NCBI GenBank assembly: GCA_019747905.1 | Contig: JAIEQG010000105.1 | Coordinates: 1 to 34,594 of the forward strand | Direction: 5' to 3' | DNA: 34,594 nucleotides | Origin: Burkholderiales bacterium | GTDB lineage: Bacteria; Pseudomonadota; Gammaproteobacteria; Burkholderiales; Ga0077523 | Part shown: in pieces, positions 19,722-28,289 of the stretch | Layout: each line of letters starts with the position of its first letter | Numbering within the stretch: the stretch's first letter is position 1 | Program-made: the position numbers and the translations under genes | The notes under the pieces: generated by a model | What the model was told of the DNA's origin: nothing | The model's database searches: none | What the model saw: only the letters and a program-made list of their open reading frames with translations

Positions 19722-20554
19722 CGGCAACGGGTCCGGTCGTCGCGTTCTACGACACGCACCCGATCAATGAAGACCAGATCCTGAGGGCTCTGGCGGACCG
19801 CGGCACGGCGGCGGACGCGCTCACCGAAGAGATCCTCAAGGACCACGACCAGGATCACTTCGGCGGCATCGAAGCCAACGATATCTTGATCGCAGCGGCG
19901 GGGATCCGACCCGATCACGTCGTTCTCGACGTGTGCAGCGGCATGGGTGGCCCGGCGCGCTATCTCGCGCACCGGATCGGCTGCCGCGTGGTCGGTCTGG
20001 ATCTCACCGAAAGTCGCCATGCGAGCGCGCAGCGCTTGACGCGGCTGGTACACCTCGATCACCTGGTGGAGTTCCGCCTCGGCAATGCGCTCGAGATGCC
20101 GTTCGAGGACGCCAGCTTCGATGTGGTCATGGGGCAGGAAGCGTGGTGCCACGTGCCGGACAAGCCGCGCCTGATCGCCGAGTGCGCTCGTGTGGTGAAA
20201 CCCGGCGGCGTGATCGCCTTCACCGATATCCTCCGTCGCGATGCGCTGACCGGACCGGAGATGGAGCGCCTCACGCGCGAAATGACCTTTCCCGATCTCG
20301 AAACGCTGGACGGCTACGCGCGTCTGCTGGCGGCCAACGATTGCTCAGTCCTGCGTCGCGACGACCTGAGCGAGCTCTGGGCGCGCATCCTGATCCAACG
20401 ACTCGAGATGTACCGCAGCCTGGGCTCCGACACCGCCCGCAAGTTCGGAACAGCACGATCGCAGCAGTGGGACGCGACCTACGCGTTCTTTGTCGAGCGG
20501 TTCGCAGTCGGCGGACTGGGCGGTGGTCGCTTCGTGGCACGTCGCGCCGACTGA
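19718..20554 (+). CDS. SAM-dependent class I methyltransferase, substrate unknown
   Basis: A 278-residue Rossmann-fold methyltransferase. SAM motif I is VVLDVCSGMGGPA (68-80), the acidic residue after strand 2 is Asp95 in VVGLDLT, and the post-I stretch NALEMPFEDASFDVVMGQEAWCHVPDKPRLIAECARVVKPGG is the usual UbiE/sarcosine-type core. The start FYDTHPINEDQILRAL and DHDQDHFGG resemble small-molecule N-methyltransferases and other Methyltransf_11 enzymes, but I cannot name the acceptor. GTG 19718 is inferred from the 4-nt overlap with the HDOD stop; this makes the pair one unit behind purB. The gene ends 3 nt from the stop of the convergent gene. Confidence 0.85.
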   Translation: MTATGPVVAFYDTHPINEDQILRALADRGTAADALTEEILKDHDQDHFGGIEANDILIAAAGIRPDHVVLDVCSGMGGPARYLAHRIGCRVVGLDLTESRHASAQRLTRLVHLDHLVEFRLGNALEMPFEDASFDVVMGQEAWCHVPDKPRLIAECARVVKPGGVIAFTDILRRDALTGPEMERLTREMTFPDLETLDGYARLLAANDCSVLRRDDLSELWARILIQRLEMYRSLGSDTARKFGTARSQQWDATYAFFVERFAVGGLGGGRFVARRAD

Positions 20555-20557
20555 TCC

Positions 20558-21403
20558 TCAGTCATCGTCATCGTCGCTGGTGCTGGCACCGAGCCAGGCC
20601 TCGATCGCCGCGATGAGTTCGGCGTCCGTCGGATACGGGCGCGACGCGCCCGCGGCGCCGGGTGCACCGGCCAGAGTGCCGGAGTGCCGTGCGAGCCAGC
20701 CGATGATCGTGCTGCCGGAGTTCGCCAGCGCGCGATAGCGTCCGGCATTGCGCGCTCCGCCGAGATCCCGTGCAGCGATGCGATCCACGAGTTGCCACAT
20801 GTCGCGCGCCCCGTAGCCGCGGCGCACATCCGGGTCGGCGAGCAGCGCCAGCGCCTGCTGGATGTGCTCGTGCAGCGCAGCTGCGGCGCGCGCGGAACCG
20901 GCACCGTACCGGGCCAGGTTGCCGGCCAGAGCCCGCACGGTAGCGCGCACCTCCGGCCGCTCGATCAGCGGCACTCGCAATGGAACCTGCGAAGTGCCGT
21001 GCACCGTGGCGACCAAAGCGAGCCAGAGTTCCGGCAATGCCCGGTTCGGAACCACGCCCGGTGTGAGCGCCCCGCCGATCCCGAAGGTGCGTGCGTAGAG
21101 GCGACTGCGCTCGACGGCGGACAACCGTTCGTCGCGCTCCTCCCAGTATTCGTACAGCAATGCGCTCGCGCTGCCTTTGCGCACCGGCAGCACGCCGCCG
21201 CGGAACAGTTCGACCAGCCGGTCCGCCACCGCGAACAATGGCGCGTATTCGAGCGCCGCCGCGAACCAGATCACCTGCACCGCACGCAGCGTGTCCTCCA
21301 GGATCGGTGCGGTGCCCTGCCCGATGCCGATCGAGAAGGCCGGCAGCACTGCCGGTCGCCGTGCTGGCGCAGCGCGGCGCCTGCCCGCTATCCGTGTGGC
21401 CAT
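20558..21403 (-). CDS. Conserved-looking protein of unknown function
   Basis: A 281-residue protein that I do not recognise. ATG 21403 has GGAGG 7 nt upstream, a strong signal. The first 17 residues are Arg/Ala rich (RIAGRRRAAPARRPA), then come helical stretches rich in Ala, Leu and Arg, such as VQVIWFAAALEYAPLFAVADRLVELF and ATVRALAGNLARYGAGSARAAAALHEHIQQALALLADP. The C-terminus ends in five aspartates. No signal peptide, transmembrane segment or metal motif is evident. The gene converges on the methyltransferase with only 3 nt between the stop codons, and its 295-nt upstream region is shared with the divergent chemotaxis receptor. Confidence 0.7.
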   Translation of the reverse strand: MATRIAGRRRAAPARRPAVLPAFSIGIGQGTAPILEDTLRAVQVIWFAAALEYAPLFAVADRLVELFRGGVLPVRKGSASALLYEYWEERDERLSAVERSRLYARTFGIGGALTPGVVPNRALPELWLALVATVHGTSQVPLRVPLIERPEVRATVRALAGNLARYGAGSARAAAALHEHIQQALALLADPDVRRGYGARDMWQLVDRIAARDLGGARNAGRYRALANSGSTIIGWLARHSGTLAGAPGAAGASRPYPTDAELIAAIEAWLGASTSDDDDD

Positions 21404-21583
21404 GCCCCTGCCTCCCGAGTCTGCCAGCGCCCACCATACACCCGACCGCTTCCGCTCCTTGGCGGGCGAGCCCCCCGCCGGCGTGATCCCTACCCGGCCC
21501 GACGCGTTTGCACCTCTGATTCCGCAGGCAAAAGGCGCGCGACATCCGCTCTGACCATGCCGCCGTCAGGGTCACATCGCCGT

Positions 21584-21610
21584 TAAAGTCGCCCCGCGGC
21601 AGGCCGTAAC
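21584..21610 (+). promoter_or_regulatory. Candidate sigma-28 (FliA) promoter of the chemotaxis receptor
   Basis: TAAA at 21584-21587, 15 nt, then GCCGTAAC at 21603-21610. The flagellar sigma-28 consensus is TAAA-N15-GCCGATAA, so the -35 part, the spacing and the GCCG core fit, while three later bases of the -10 part differ. It lies about 90 nt before the receptor ATG, and receptors are typical sigma-28 targets. Confidence 0.5.
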
Positions 21611-21698
21611 AGGGGCATCCCTGGCGCCCCGTGCGCCAGCTTCGTTTCGTCCCCACGCGGCCGGCAGCGACCCGGCCCCTGCCTTCGGAGTCTTCGCC

Positions 21699-23345
21699 AT
21701 GCCACGCCTGCTCGACCGTTTCAGCATTCGCGCCAAGCTCTGGGCGCTCGTCATCCTGGGCGGCCTCGGTGTGGCCCTGGCCGTCGCCGCCTCGCTGCGC
21801 GAAGAGCAGAAGGTCCTGTTGGACGACCGGAAGGCCAAGACCCAGCACGTGGTCGAGACCGGCATGGGCGTGCTCACGTACTACGAGGGCCAGGTGAAGG
21901 CGGGCAGGATGACTCGCGAGGAAGCCCAGAAACAGGCGGCTGCGGTCATCAAGGGCATGCGCTACGGCAACAAGGACTATTTCTGGATCAACGACCTGGA
22001 CCAGCGGGTCATCATGCATCCGATGAAGCCGGAATGGGACGGCACGTTGCGCGACGACGTGCGTGACCCGGACGGCGTCTACACCTATCGGGAAATGGTG
22101 AAGGTGGTGAAGGCGAACAACGGCGCCGGCTTCGTGGCCTACCGCTGGAGCAAGCCAGGGGAATCGGAACCTACGCGCAAGATCTCCTACGTGCAGCTGT
22201 TCGAACCCTGGGGTTGGGTCCTCGGCACCGGCATCTACCTGGACGACGTCGACTCGATATTTCTCGAATCGGTGAAGCGCGTCGGTGCCTGGCTGGTCGG
22301 CATCACCATCGTGTTGGGCGGCATGCTCCTGCTGCTTTCGCGCAGCATTGCCCGGCCCATGAATGCCTTGAGCGCCTTCGGCTCGACCATGAGCATGATC
22401 AAGAGCGACGGCGATCTGTCGCGACGCATGTCGGTGTCAGGACGTGACGAGATCGCGAAAGTGATGACGTCGTTCAATGACCTGATGGAAAGCTTCCAAT
22501 CGAGCATCCGCGCGGTGCGCGAACAGTTGTCGCAGGTGACCGATGCAACGCGCGCCACGCTGGAATGCACCGGACGCATCAAGCAGAGCTCCGAGCAGCA
22601 GAGCGAAGAGGCGGCCGGCACCGCCGCCGCCGTGGAAGAAATGACGGTCAGCATCTCGCACATCGCCGACAACACCCGCGACGCCGAGTCCACGGCCGTA
22701 CAGGCCGGTGAACTCGCTGGCCAGGGCGAGCAGACGGTCGACGAAGTGGTGAGCGGCATGAGCCGCATCGCCGAGACCGTCTCGGCTTCGGCGGTCAGCA
22801 TCGAATCGCTGGGCAACCGCTCGCTCGAGATCACCGGCATCGTCAAGGTCATCAAGGACATCGCCGATCAGACCAATCTGCTGGCGTTGAATGCGGCCAT
22901 CGAGGCAGCCCGTGCGGGCGAACAGGGCCGCGGTTTCGCGGTCGTCGCCGACGAAGTGCGCAAGCTCGCGGAACGCTCGGGCAACGCGACCACGGAGATC
23001 AGCACCATGATCGGGTCGATCCAGGAGGACACGCAGAAGGCCGTCGCCTCGATGCAGAGCGGCAGCCGCATGGTGCAGGACGGCGTGGCCGCCGTGACCC
23101 GCGCCGGCGCATCCATGAGCGAGATCGTAGGCGGCACCCGTCACATCGGCGAGGTGACGCGCGACATCGCCGCATCGGTACGCGAACAGAGCACCGTGGC
23201 CACCGACGTGGCCGGCCGCGTCGAGCGCATCGCCCGCATGGCGGAGGAGAACAGCGCGGGCAGCGTCGAAGCCCACGCGCAGGCGCAACGCCTGTCGGCC
23301 TCGGCCGCGCAGCTCGAGCAGGCGGTCGCCAGGTTCCGCTGCTGA
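21699..23345 (+). CDS. Methyl-accepting chemotaxis protein with Cache-type sensor
   Basis: A 548-residue membrane receptor. TM1 is about 14-32 and TM2 about 196-215. Between them lies a periplasmic single-Cache domain of about 160 residues, with the conserved [19 protein letters not shown] and the late [18 protein letters not shown]. This Cache type often binds small organic acids. A HAMP segment (about 216-270) follows, then the signalling domain with the highly conserved tip [40 protein letters not shown] (about 388-427). There is no C-terminal CheR-binding pentapeptide; the protein ends FRC. Start ATG 21699 with CGGAG 8 nt upstream. A sigma-28-like promoter lies at 21584-21610. No che or flagellar genes are near. 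Confidence 0.93.
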   Translation: MPRLLDRFSIRAKLWALVILGGLGVALAVAASLREEQKVLLDDRKAKTQHVVETGMGVLTYYEGQVKAGRMTREEAQKQAAAVIKGMRYGNKDYFWINDLDQRVIMHPMKPEWDGTLRDDVRDPDGVYTYREMVKVVKANNGAGFVAYRWSKPGESEPTRKISYVQLFEPWGWVLGTGIYLDDVDSIFLESVKRVGAWLVGITIVLGGMLLLLSRSIARPMNALSAFGSTMSMIKSDGDLSRRMSVSGRDEIAKVMTSFNDLMESFQSSIRAVREQLSQVTDATRATLECTGRIKQSSEQQSEEAAGTAAAVEEMTVSISHIADNTRDAESTAVQAGELAGQGEQTVDEVVSGMSRIAETVSASAVSIESLGNRSLEITGIVKVIKDIADQTNLLALNAAIEAARAGEQGRGFAVVADEVRKLAERSGNATTEISTMIGSIQEDTQKAVASMQSGSRMVQDGVAAVTRAGASMSEIVGGTRHIGEVTRDIAASVREQSTVATDVAGRVERIARMAEENSAGSVEAHAQAQRLSASAAQLEQAVARFRC

Positions 23346-23353
23346 CGGCTCGA

Positions 23354-23496
23354 ACTTCGCTGCCCCCATCCCCCGCCTTGCCCCGACAAAGTCGGGCGCT
23401 TCGCTGCCCCCATCCCCCGCCTTCCCCCGACATAGTCGGGGGAAGGAGCCGTACATTCCCTCCCCCAGCTTTGCTGGGGGAGGGTTAGGGTGGGGG
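23354..23496 (+). repeat. Composite palindromic repeat, copy 3 with a truncated tandem duplicate
   Basis: Fills the gap between the convergent receptor and fusA genes. A full unit (about 23398-23496) has arm CCCCCATCCCCC, hairpin CTTCCCCCGAC-ATA-GTCGGGGGAAG, spacer GAGCCGTACATTCC, hairpin CCCTCCCCCAGC-TTT-GCTGGGGGAGGG, arm TTAGGGTGGGGGC. It is preceded by a 44-bp partial copy (23354-23397) that shares the first 25 bases with it and has a shorter hairpin. Confidence 0.88.
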
Positions 23497-23504
23497 CTCG
23501 GCGG

Positions 23505-25634
23505 TTACGCCGCCTCGCTCTCCATCAGCTTCGTCACCAACCCGGCCGGCACTTCGGAGTAGTGCGCGAACTCCATCGTGAACGTGCCGCGGCCACTGGT
23601 GGCTGAACGCAGGAAGTTGATGTAGCCGAACATCTCCGCGAGCGGGATGAAACCCTGCACGAAAGCCTGCGGTCCGCGGCTTCCCTGTTCCGTCACCTGC
23701 CCGCGGCGGCGGTTGAAGTCGCCGATGATGTCGCCCAGGTAGTCGGCTTCCGTCACCACTTCCACGCGCATGATCGGCTCGAGCAGCTTCGGCTTGCTCG
23801 CCTTGTGCGCTTCGCGGAAGCAGGAACGGCCGGCGATCTCGAACGCGAGTGCCGAGCTGTCCACGTCGTGGTACTTGCCGTCGATGAGGCGCGCGCGGAA
23901 ATCCACCACTTCGTACCCGGCCACCTGGCCGCGCTTCGACTCGCTCTTGATGGCGTGCTCGACTGCGGGAATGTATTCGCGCGGCACACGGCCACCCACC
24001 ACTTCGTCGACGAATTCGACGCCTTGGCCGGGCTCGAGCGGCTCGAACACCATCTTCACTTCGGCGAACTGGCCGGAACCGCCGGACTGCTTCTTGTGCT
24101 GGTAGGTGCGCTCGACCGCCGTGCCGAATGCTTCGCGGAAGCTCACCTTGGGCTTGCCCATGTTGGCTTCGACGCCGAGCTCGGTGCGCATGCGATCGAT
24201 GGTCACTTCGAGGTGCAGCTCGCCCATGCCACGCAGTACGGTCTGGCCGGTTTCCTGATCCACTTCGAGGCGCAGCGACGGGTCGGCCTTGGCCATCTTG
24301 TAGAGGGCGGTGGAGAGCTTGTCGATGTCGCCGCGGGTCTTCGGCTCCACTGCCACGCTGATGACGGGGTCCGGAAAGCGCATGCGCTCGAGCAGCGCCG
24401 GATGGTCCGGGTCGGACAACGAATCGCCGGTCTCGGTCTCCTTCATCGACACGAAAGCGCAGATGTCGCCGGCGCGTGCCTCTTCGATGTCCTTGGTGAC
24501 GTTGGCCTGCACTTCCACGATGCGGCCTATGCGCTCCTTGCGGCTGCGCGTCACGTTCATCAGCGTGTCGCCCTTCTTGATGACCCCGGAGTAGACGCGC
24601 ACGAACGTGAGCGTACCGAACTGGTCGTTGATCACCTTGAACGCGAGCGCCCGGGCCGGGGCATCGTCACGCACCTCCTGCTTGCCGATCACCTTGCCGT
24701 CCGGGTCCACCAGCGAGATGCCGCCGTTCTCGCCGGGGAAAGGCAGGTAGTCCACCACCGCGTCGAGCAGTTGCTGCACGCCCTTGTTCTTGAACGACGA
24801 GCCGCAGAACACCGGCACGTGGGTCCCGCCGACGGTGCCCTTGCGGATGCACGCCTTCAACACCTTGGGATCGAACTCCTCGGTCTCGATGAAGTGCATG
24901 AACGCGTTTTCGTCCAACGCCAGCGCATGCTCGATCAGGTCGTGGCGCAGCGCCGGAATCTGGTCGATCCAGTCGTTGTCGGCACTTGCGGCGAACTTGA
25001 AGCGGCTCTTCAACTGGTCGAACGGGACGGTCTCCCACTCCGCGTCCTTGTCCTCCGACTTCCAGATATAGGCCACACCCGCCACCAGGTCCGCCATGCC
25101 CACGAACTCGTCGTGGCTGCCGATCGGCACGTGACACAGCAGGACGTTCGCACCCAGGCGCTCGCGGATGCCCTTCAGGCAGTGCGCGAAATTGGCGCCC
25201 ATGCGGTCCATCTTGTTCACGTAGCACATGCGCGGCACGTTGTACTGGTTCGCGAGACGCCAGTTGGTCTCGGTCTGGGGCTCCACGCCGGCCACGCCGT
25301 CGAACACCACGACCGCGCCGTCCAGCACGCGCAGGCTGCGGTTCACCTCGATGGTGAAGTCCACGTGACCTGGGGTGTCGATCACGTTGATCTGATAGCC
25401 CTTCCACTCCGTCGACACCGCCGCGCTCTGGATGGTGATGCCGCGCTTGCGTTCCTGCTCCAGGTAATCCGTGGTGGTGCTCGCCTTGCCGTCCTTGGTG
25501 TCGTGCACCTCGATGATCTGGTGCTTGCGGCCGGTGTAATAGAGCACGCGCTCGGTGGTGGTGGTCTTGCCCGCGTCGATGTGGGCGATGATGCCGATGT
25601 TGCGGTACAGCTCTAGCGGTTTTTGCCTGGGCAT
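23505..25634 (-). CDS. fusA: Elongation factor G (stand-alone copy)
   Basis: A 709-residue translation GTPase for ribosome translocation. G1 is AHIDAGKTT (17-25), the switch-1 stretch ends [10 protein letters not shown]3 is DTPGH (86-90), and G4 is NKMD (140-143). Domains II-V follow at normal length, with the EF-G stretches [10 protein letters not shown] and [12 protein letters not shown] near the end. It is not in an str operon: no rpsL, rpsG or tuf is next to it. Features such as [13 protein letters not shown] and the longer loop [20 protein letters not shown] hint at the second EF-G type (often called fusA2) found in Betaproteobacteria; without the rest of the genome I cannot tell whether it is the only copy. 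No clear ribosome-binding site precedes ATG 25634. Confidence 0.95.
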   Translation of the reverse strand: MPRQKPLELYRNIGIIAHIDAGKTTTTERVLYYTGRKHQIIEVHDTKDGKASTTTDYLEQERKRGITIQSAAVSTEWKGYQINVIDTPGHVDFTIEVNRSLRVLDGAVVVFDGVAGVEPQTETNWRLANQYNVPRMCYVNKMDRMGANFAHCLKGIRERLGANVLLCHVPIGSHDEFVGMADLVAGVAYIWKSEDKDAEWETVPFDQLKSRFKFAASADNDWIDQIPALRHDLIEHALALDENAFMHFIETEEFDPKVLKACIRKGTVGGTHVPVFCGSSFKNKGVQQLLDAVVDYLPFPGENGGISLVDPDGKVIGKQEVRDDAPARALAFKVINDQFGTLTFVRVYSGVIKKGDTLMNVTRSRKERIGRIVEVQANVTKDIEEARAGDICAFVSMKETETGDSLSDPDHPALLERMRFPDPVISVAVEPKTRGDIDKLSTALYKMAKADPSLRLEVDQETGQTVLRGMGELHLEVTIDRMRTELGVEANMGKPKVSFREAFGTAVERTYQHKKQSGGSGQFAEVKMVFEPLEPGQGVEFVDEVVGGRVPREYIPAVEHAIKSESKRGQVAGYEVVDFRARLIDGKYHDVDSSALAFEIAGRSCFREAHKASKPKLLEPIMRVEVVTEADYLGDIIGDFNRRRGQVTEQGSRGPQAFVQGFIPLAEMFGYINFLRSATSGRGTFTMEFAHYSEVPAGLVTKLMESEAA

Positions 25635-25702
25635 GATGTCGTCAGCGGAAAGGATGGGGGCGCTCCCGGGGCTCGATCGCCGGGGAGTTTCAGCGGGGCG
25701 GC

Positions 25703-25759
25703 ATTGTACGGGGCTTCTGCGACCAACCGGCAGTTTTTTTGCGTTTTTCCGGTCTTTTT
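25703..25759 (-). promoter_or_regulatory. Candidate fusA promoter with phased A-tracts (UP element)
   Basis: On the minus strand a -10-like TACAAT lies at 25708-25703. The -35 region (about 25725-25732) is poor. Directly upstream of it are three A-tracts at 25734-25740, 25744-25748 and 25755-25759, centred about 9 and 11 bp apart, that is near one helical turn. This is the form of an UP element or curved DNA of strong promoters. It lies about 70 nt before the fusA start. Confidence 0.45.
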
Positions 25760-25775
25760 CCGGGGTTTACCCCGG
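25760..25775. other. Palindrome over the amidotransferase stop codon
   Basis: CCGGGG TTTA CCCCGG, a 6-bp stem with the minus-strand stop codon TAA in the loop. In the minus-strand transcript it is followed by A-rich, not U-rich, sequence, so it is not a classical intrinsic terminator. Confidence 0.4.
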
Positions 25776-26540
25776 TTGCAGCCGCTCCCCGTCCTGGAAG
25801 ACGGCCAGTTCGCCCGGTGCCAGGGTGGTCCAGTGCTCGTCGTCCGTCAGCGGGACCGTGGCGATCACGGCCACCCGGTCGTTCGGCGTGGTCACCTGGC
25901 TGAAGTCGACCGACACGTCCTCGTCCACCAGATGGGCAGTCTTGAAAGGTGCTCGACGGACGATGTAGGCGAGGCGGTCATGGCAACGAGCGAACAGCGT
26001 CTGTCCGTTCGACAGCATGAAGTTGAAGCTGCCGAACGCTGCCGTGGCATCGGCCCAGACCGCAATGACCTTGCGCAGGTCCCCGGCGGCCGGTTCGACG
26101 TCGCCGAAGCGCTCCCGCAGCGTCTCGAGCAGATCGCAGAAGGCCGCCTCGCTATCCGTGGTGCCGACCGGCCGGTACCAGCCACGGACCGTCGGCACGT
26201 AGTCCTTCAGCGTGCCGTTATGGGCAAAGATCCAGTAGCGCCCCCACAACTCGCGCATGAAGGGATGGGTGTTCTCGAGACAGACCGCGCCGCGCGTGGC
26301 CTTGCGGATGTGTGCAATGACGTTGAGCGATCGGATCGGATAGCCGCGTACCAGCTGCGCCACCGGCGACTCCGCCGCGGGGGCATGGTCGAGAAAGACG
26401 CGGCAGCCATTGCCCTCGAAGAACGCGATGCCCCAGCCGTCGGCGTGATGGTCGGTGCGCCCGCCGCGCTGCTGAAATCCGGTGAAGGAAAAGCAGATGT
26501 CGGTGGGCACGTTGCAGTTCATGCCGAGGAGCTGGCACAT
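25767..26540 (-). CDS. Class II glutamine amidotransferase (YafJ-like)
   Basis: A 257-residue Ntn-hydrolase-type amidotransferase. After removal of Met1, Cys2 would be the N-terminal nucleophile (MCQLLGMNC). Other class II motifs are present: HADGWGIAFFEG (32-43), AHIRKATRGAVCLENTHPF (76-94) and FAHNGTL (105-111), which form the glutamine site. There is no fused synthase domain, so it is a stand-alone glutaminase domain like E. coli YafJ, whose acceptor is unknown; an EgtC-like role is unlikely as no egt genes are near. Start ATG 26540 must be right because Cys2 has to follow it; no clear ribosome-binding site is seen. It is upstream of fusA on the same strand and divergent from the lipoprotein gene at 26665. 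Confidence 0.9.
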   Translation of the reverse strand: MCQLLGMNCNVPTDICFSFTGFQQRGGRTDHHADGWGIAFFEGNGCRVFLDHAPAAESPVAQLVRGYPIRSLNVIAHIRKATRGAVCLENTHPFMRELWGRYWIFAHNGTLKDYVPTVRGWYRPVGTTDSEAAFCDLLETLRERFGDVEPAAGDLRKVIAVWADATAAFGSFNFMLSNGQTLFARCHDRLAYIVRRAPFKTAHLVDEDVSVDFSQVTTPNDRVAVIATVPLTDDEHWTTLAPGELAVFQDGERLQPG

Positions 26541-26664
26541 TTGGCAGCAGGGAAACGGTACTCGAGGAGGGCGAATCTTACCCCTGCTCTTCCTGGTTGC
26601 TGAGTGCCGTCAGGTTAGACCGTTGCCGTACACTTCGACTGTCACTTCCATCGCAGCGAAGTTA

Positions 26665-27411
26665 ATGGAACGCCCATTCAACGCCCTCGGCGGACGCCGT
26701 GACACTTTACTGAACCTTGCCAACTCGAGACCAATCTGCGCGGCCGTCGCCGTGGCGGCCCTGACGTCGGGCTGCGCCGCCCAGTACCAGGCACCCGTCG
26801 GCCCCGACACCGCGAAGCTGCGCTTCATCACGACGACGAGCTACCCGACCGTGCTGTATCGGATCGACACGAACCGCTGTCCCGCGAAACCGCAGCGTCA
26901 GTTCGTGACCAGCACCTTGGCGGACCCTTTGTTCGGCGAAAGCGAGGTCTCGCCGATCGAAATGACCGGTACCTCGGGCCGGCGTGAACTCAACGTGCGC
27001 GAACGCGTCATTCCGGCGAACGCGCCGTTCCTGTTCGAAGTGAGTGCCCGTCGCAAAACCTATCGCACCCCCGGCGTAACCTGCTTGGTCGCCGGGGCCT
27101 TCGTACCGCACCAGTCGGGCGAGTACGAGTTGTCGCACACCATGGACGACCAGGGCTGCCAGGCGCAGGTGTTTAGGATCTCGCAGGAGCCCGATGGCAA
27201 CATCCGGAGAACGGCCGAACCAACACACCGCGGTGTGCCGGCCCTCGCCGATCTCGAGTACTGCAGGTGGCGCGAGGCGCTGGCGCATGGCACCACCGTC
27301 CTGCCGGACCAGGACACCGCGGCCAGGATGCGATTGACGATCGCACCGCGAATCGACGTCGCCCCGAGCACCGGAACCCACGAGATCGCCATACCCGAGT
27401 CACGACGGTGA
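26665..27411 (+). CDS. Predicted lipoprotein of unknown function, overlapping murI
   Basis: A 248-residue protein. From ATG 26665 the first 36 residues carry basic residues, a hydrophobic core (CAAVAVAAL) and a lipobox-like TSGC with Cys37 as the lipid site; the -3 residue is Thr rather than the usual Leu, so the lipobox is slightly atypical. The frame is open further upstream (to 26482) but that part overlaps the divergent gene. The mature part is Pro/Thr/Arg rich with four more cysteines (TNRCPAK, VTCLVAG, QGCQAQ, LEYCRW), perhaps two disulfides, and has the look of a beta-sandwich. No family is recognised. Its stop overlaps the murI start (GTGA), which suggests coupled translation and perhaps a cell-envelope role. 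Confidence 0.75.
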   Translation: MERPFNALGGRRDTLLNLANSRPICAAVAVAALTSGCAAQYQAPVGPDTAKLRFITTTSYPTVLYRIDTNRCPAKPQRQFVTSTLADPLFGESEVSPIEMTGTSGRRELNVRERVIPANAPFLFEVSARRKTYRTPGVTCLVAGAFVPHQSGEYELSHTMDDQGCQAQVFRISQEPDGNIRRTAEPTHRGVPALADLEYCRWREALAHGTTVLPDQDTAARMRLTIAPRIDVAPSTGTHEIAIPESRR

Positions 27412-28244
27412 AGACGAACTCGAAGGGGGTCGACGGCCCCATCGGCGTCTTCGATTCCGGCGTGGGCGGCCTCTCGGTCTGGCGTGAAATCGTGCGCGCC
27501 CTGCCGCACGAGAACACCATCTACTTCGCCGACCAGCAGCACGTGCCGTACGGGCCGCGCAGCGAGGCGGAGATCCGACGTTTCGTCGATGGCATCACGC
27601 ACTATCTGCTGGGCCGCGGCTGCAAGGCGATCGTGGTCGCATGCAACACGGCGTCGGCGGCCGCGCTGAAACACTTGCGCGACACGCAGCCGCATGTTCC
27701 TTCCATCGGGATGGAACCAGCCGTGAAGCCCGCAGCCGCTGCGACGAGGACCGGGGTCGTCGGGATCATGGCCACCCCTGCCACATTCCAGGGCCGGCTC
27801 TTCAAGGCCACGGCGGGCCGTCACGCGAGCAACATCCGGTTGGTGAACCGGGTTTGCGACGGCCTGGCCGAGCATGTGGAAGCGGGGGATCTCGATGGCC
27901 CGGCGACGGAGGCGCTGCTGCGCGGATACCTGGACCCGATCCTGGCCGCGGGCGCCGACACGATCGTGCTGGCCTGCACGCACTACCCGTTCGTCATCGA
28001 GCCGATCCGCCGTATCGTCGGCCCTGCGGTGGCTGTCATCGACCCGGCGCCCGCGATTGCGCGTCACACCGGCACCGTGCTGGACCAACACAGCCTGCGC
28101 CGTACCGAACACCACGAAGCCCGTCATGCCTTCGTGACGAGCGGCGATCCCACACGCTTCGAGACGGCGCTGATGCGCCTGACCGGCATGCGCGGCAACG
28201 CCGAAGGCGTTCGTTGGCAAGCAGACTCGCTGACGCCGACGTGA
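27408..28244 (+). CDS. murI: Glutamate racemase
   Basis: A 278-residue enzyme that makes D-glutamate for peptidoglycan. The two catalytic cysteines are in VVACNTASA (Cys79) and VLACTHYPF (Cys190). The N-terminal PIGVFDSGVGGLSVWREI with Asp16 and the YFADQQHVPYG stretch match the family. The start is GTG 27408, which overlaps the TGA of the lipoprotein gene; the initiation signal lies in that gene's end. The murI stop is 46 nt from the stop of the convergent SUMF1-fold gene, and I see no clear terminator in between. Confidence 0.95.
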   Translation: MKTNSKGVDGPIGVFDSGVGGLSVWREIVRALPHENTIYFADQQHVPYGPRSEAEIRRFVDGITHYLLGRGCKAIVVACNTASAAALKHLRDTQPHVPSIGMEPAVKPAAAATRTGVVGIMATPATFQGRLFKATAGRHASNIRLVNRVCDGLAEHVEAGDLDGPATEALLRGYLDPILAAGADTIVLACTHYPFVIEPIRRIVGPAVAVIDPAPAIARHTGTVLDQHSLRRTEHHEARHAFVTSGDPTRFETALMRLTGMRGNAEGVRWQADSLTPT

Positions 28245-28289
28245 CCCCAGCCCGCGAGCGCCGCCGGCCCCCTGGAGGGTAGTCGTTCT

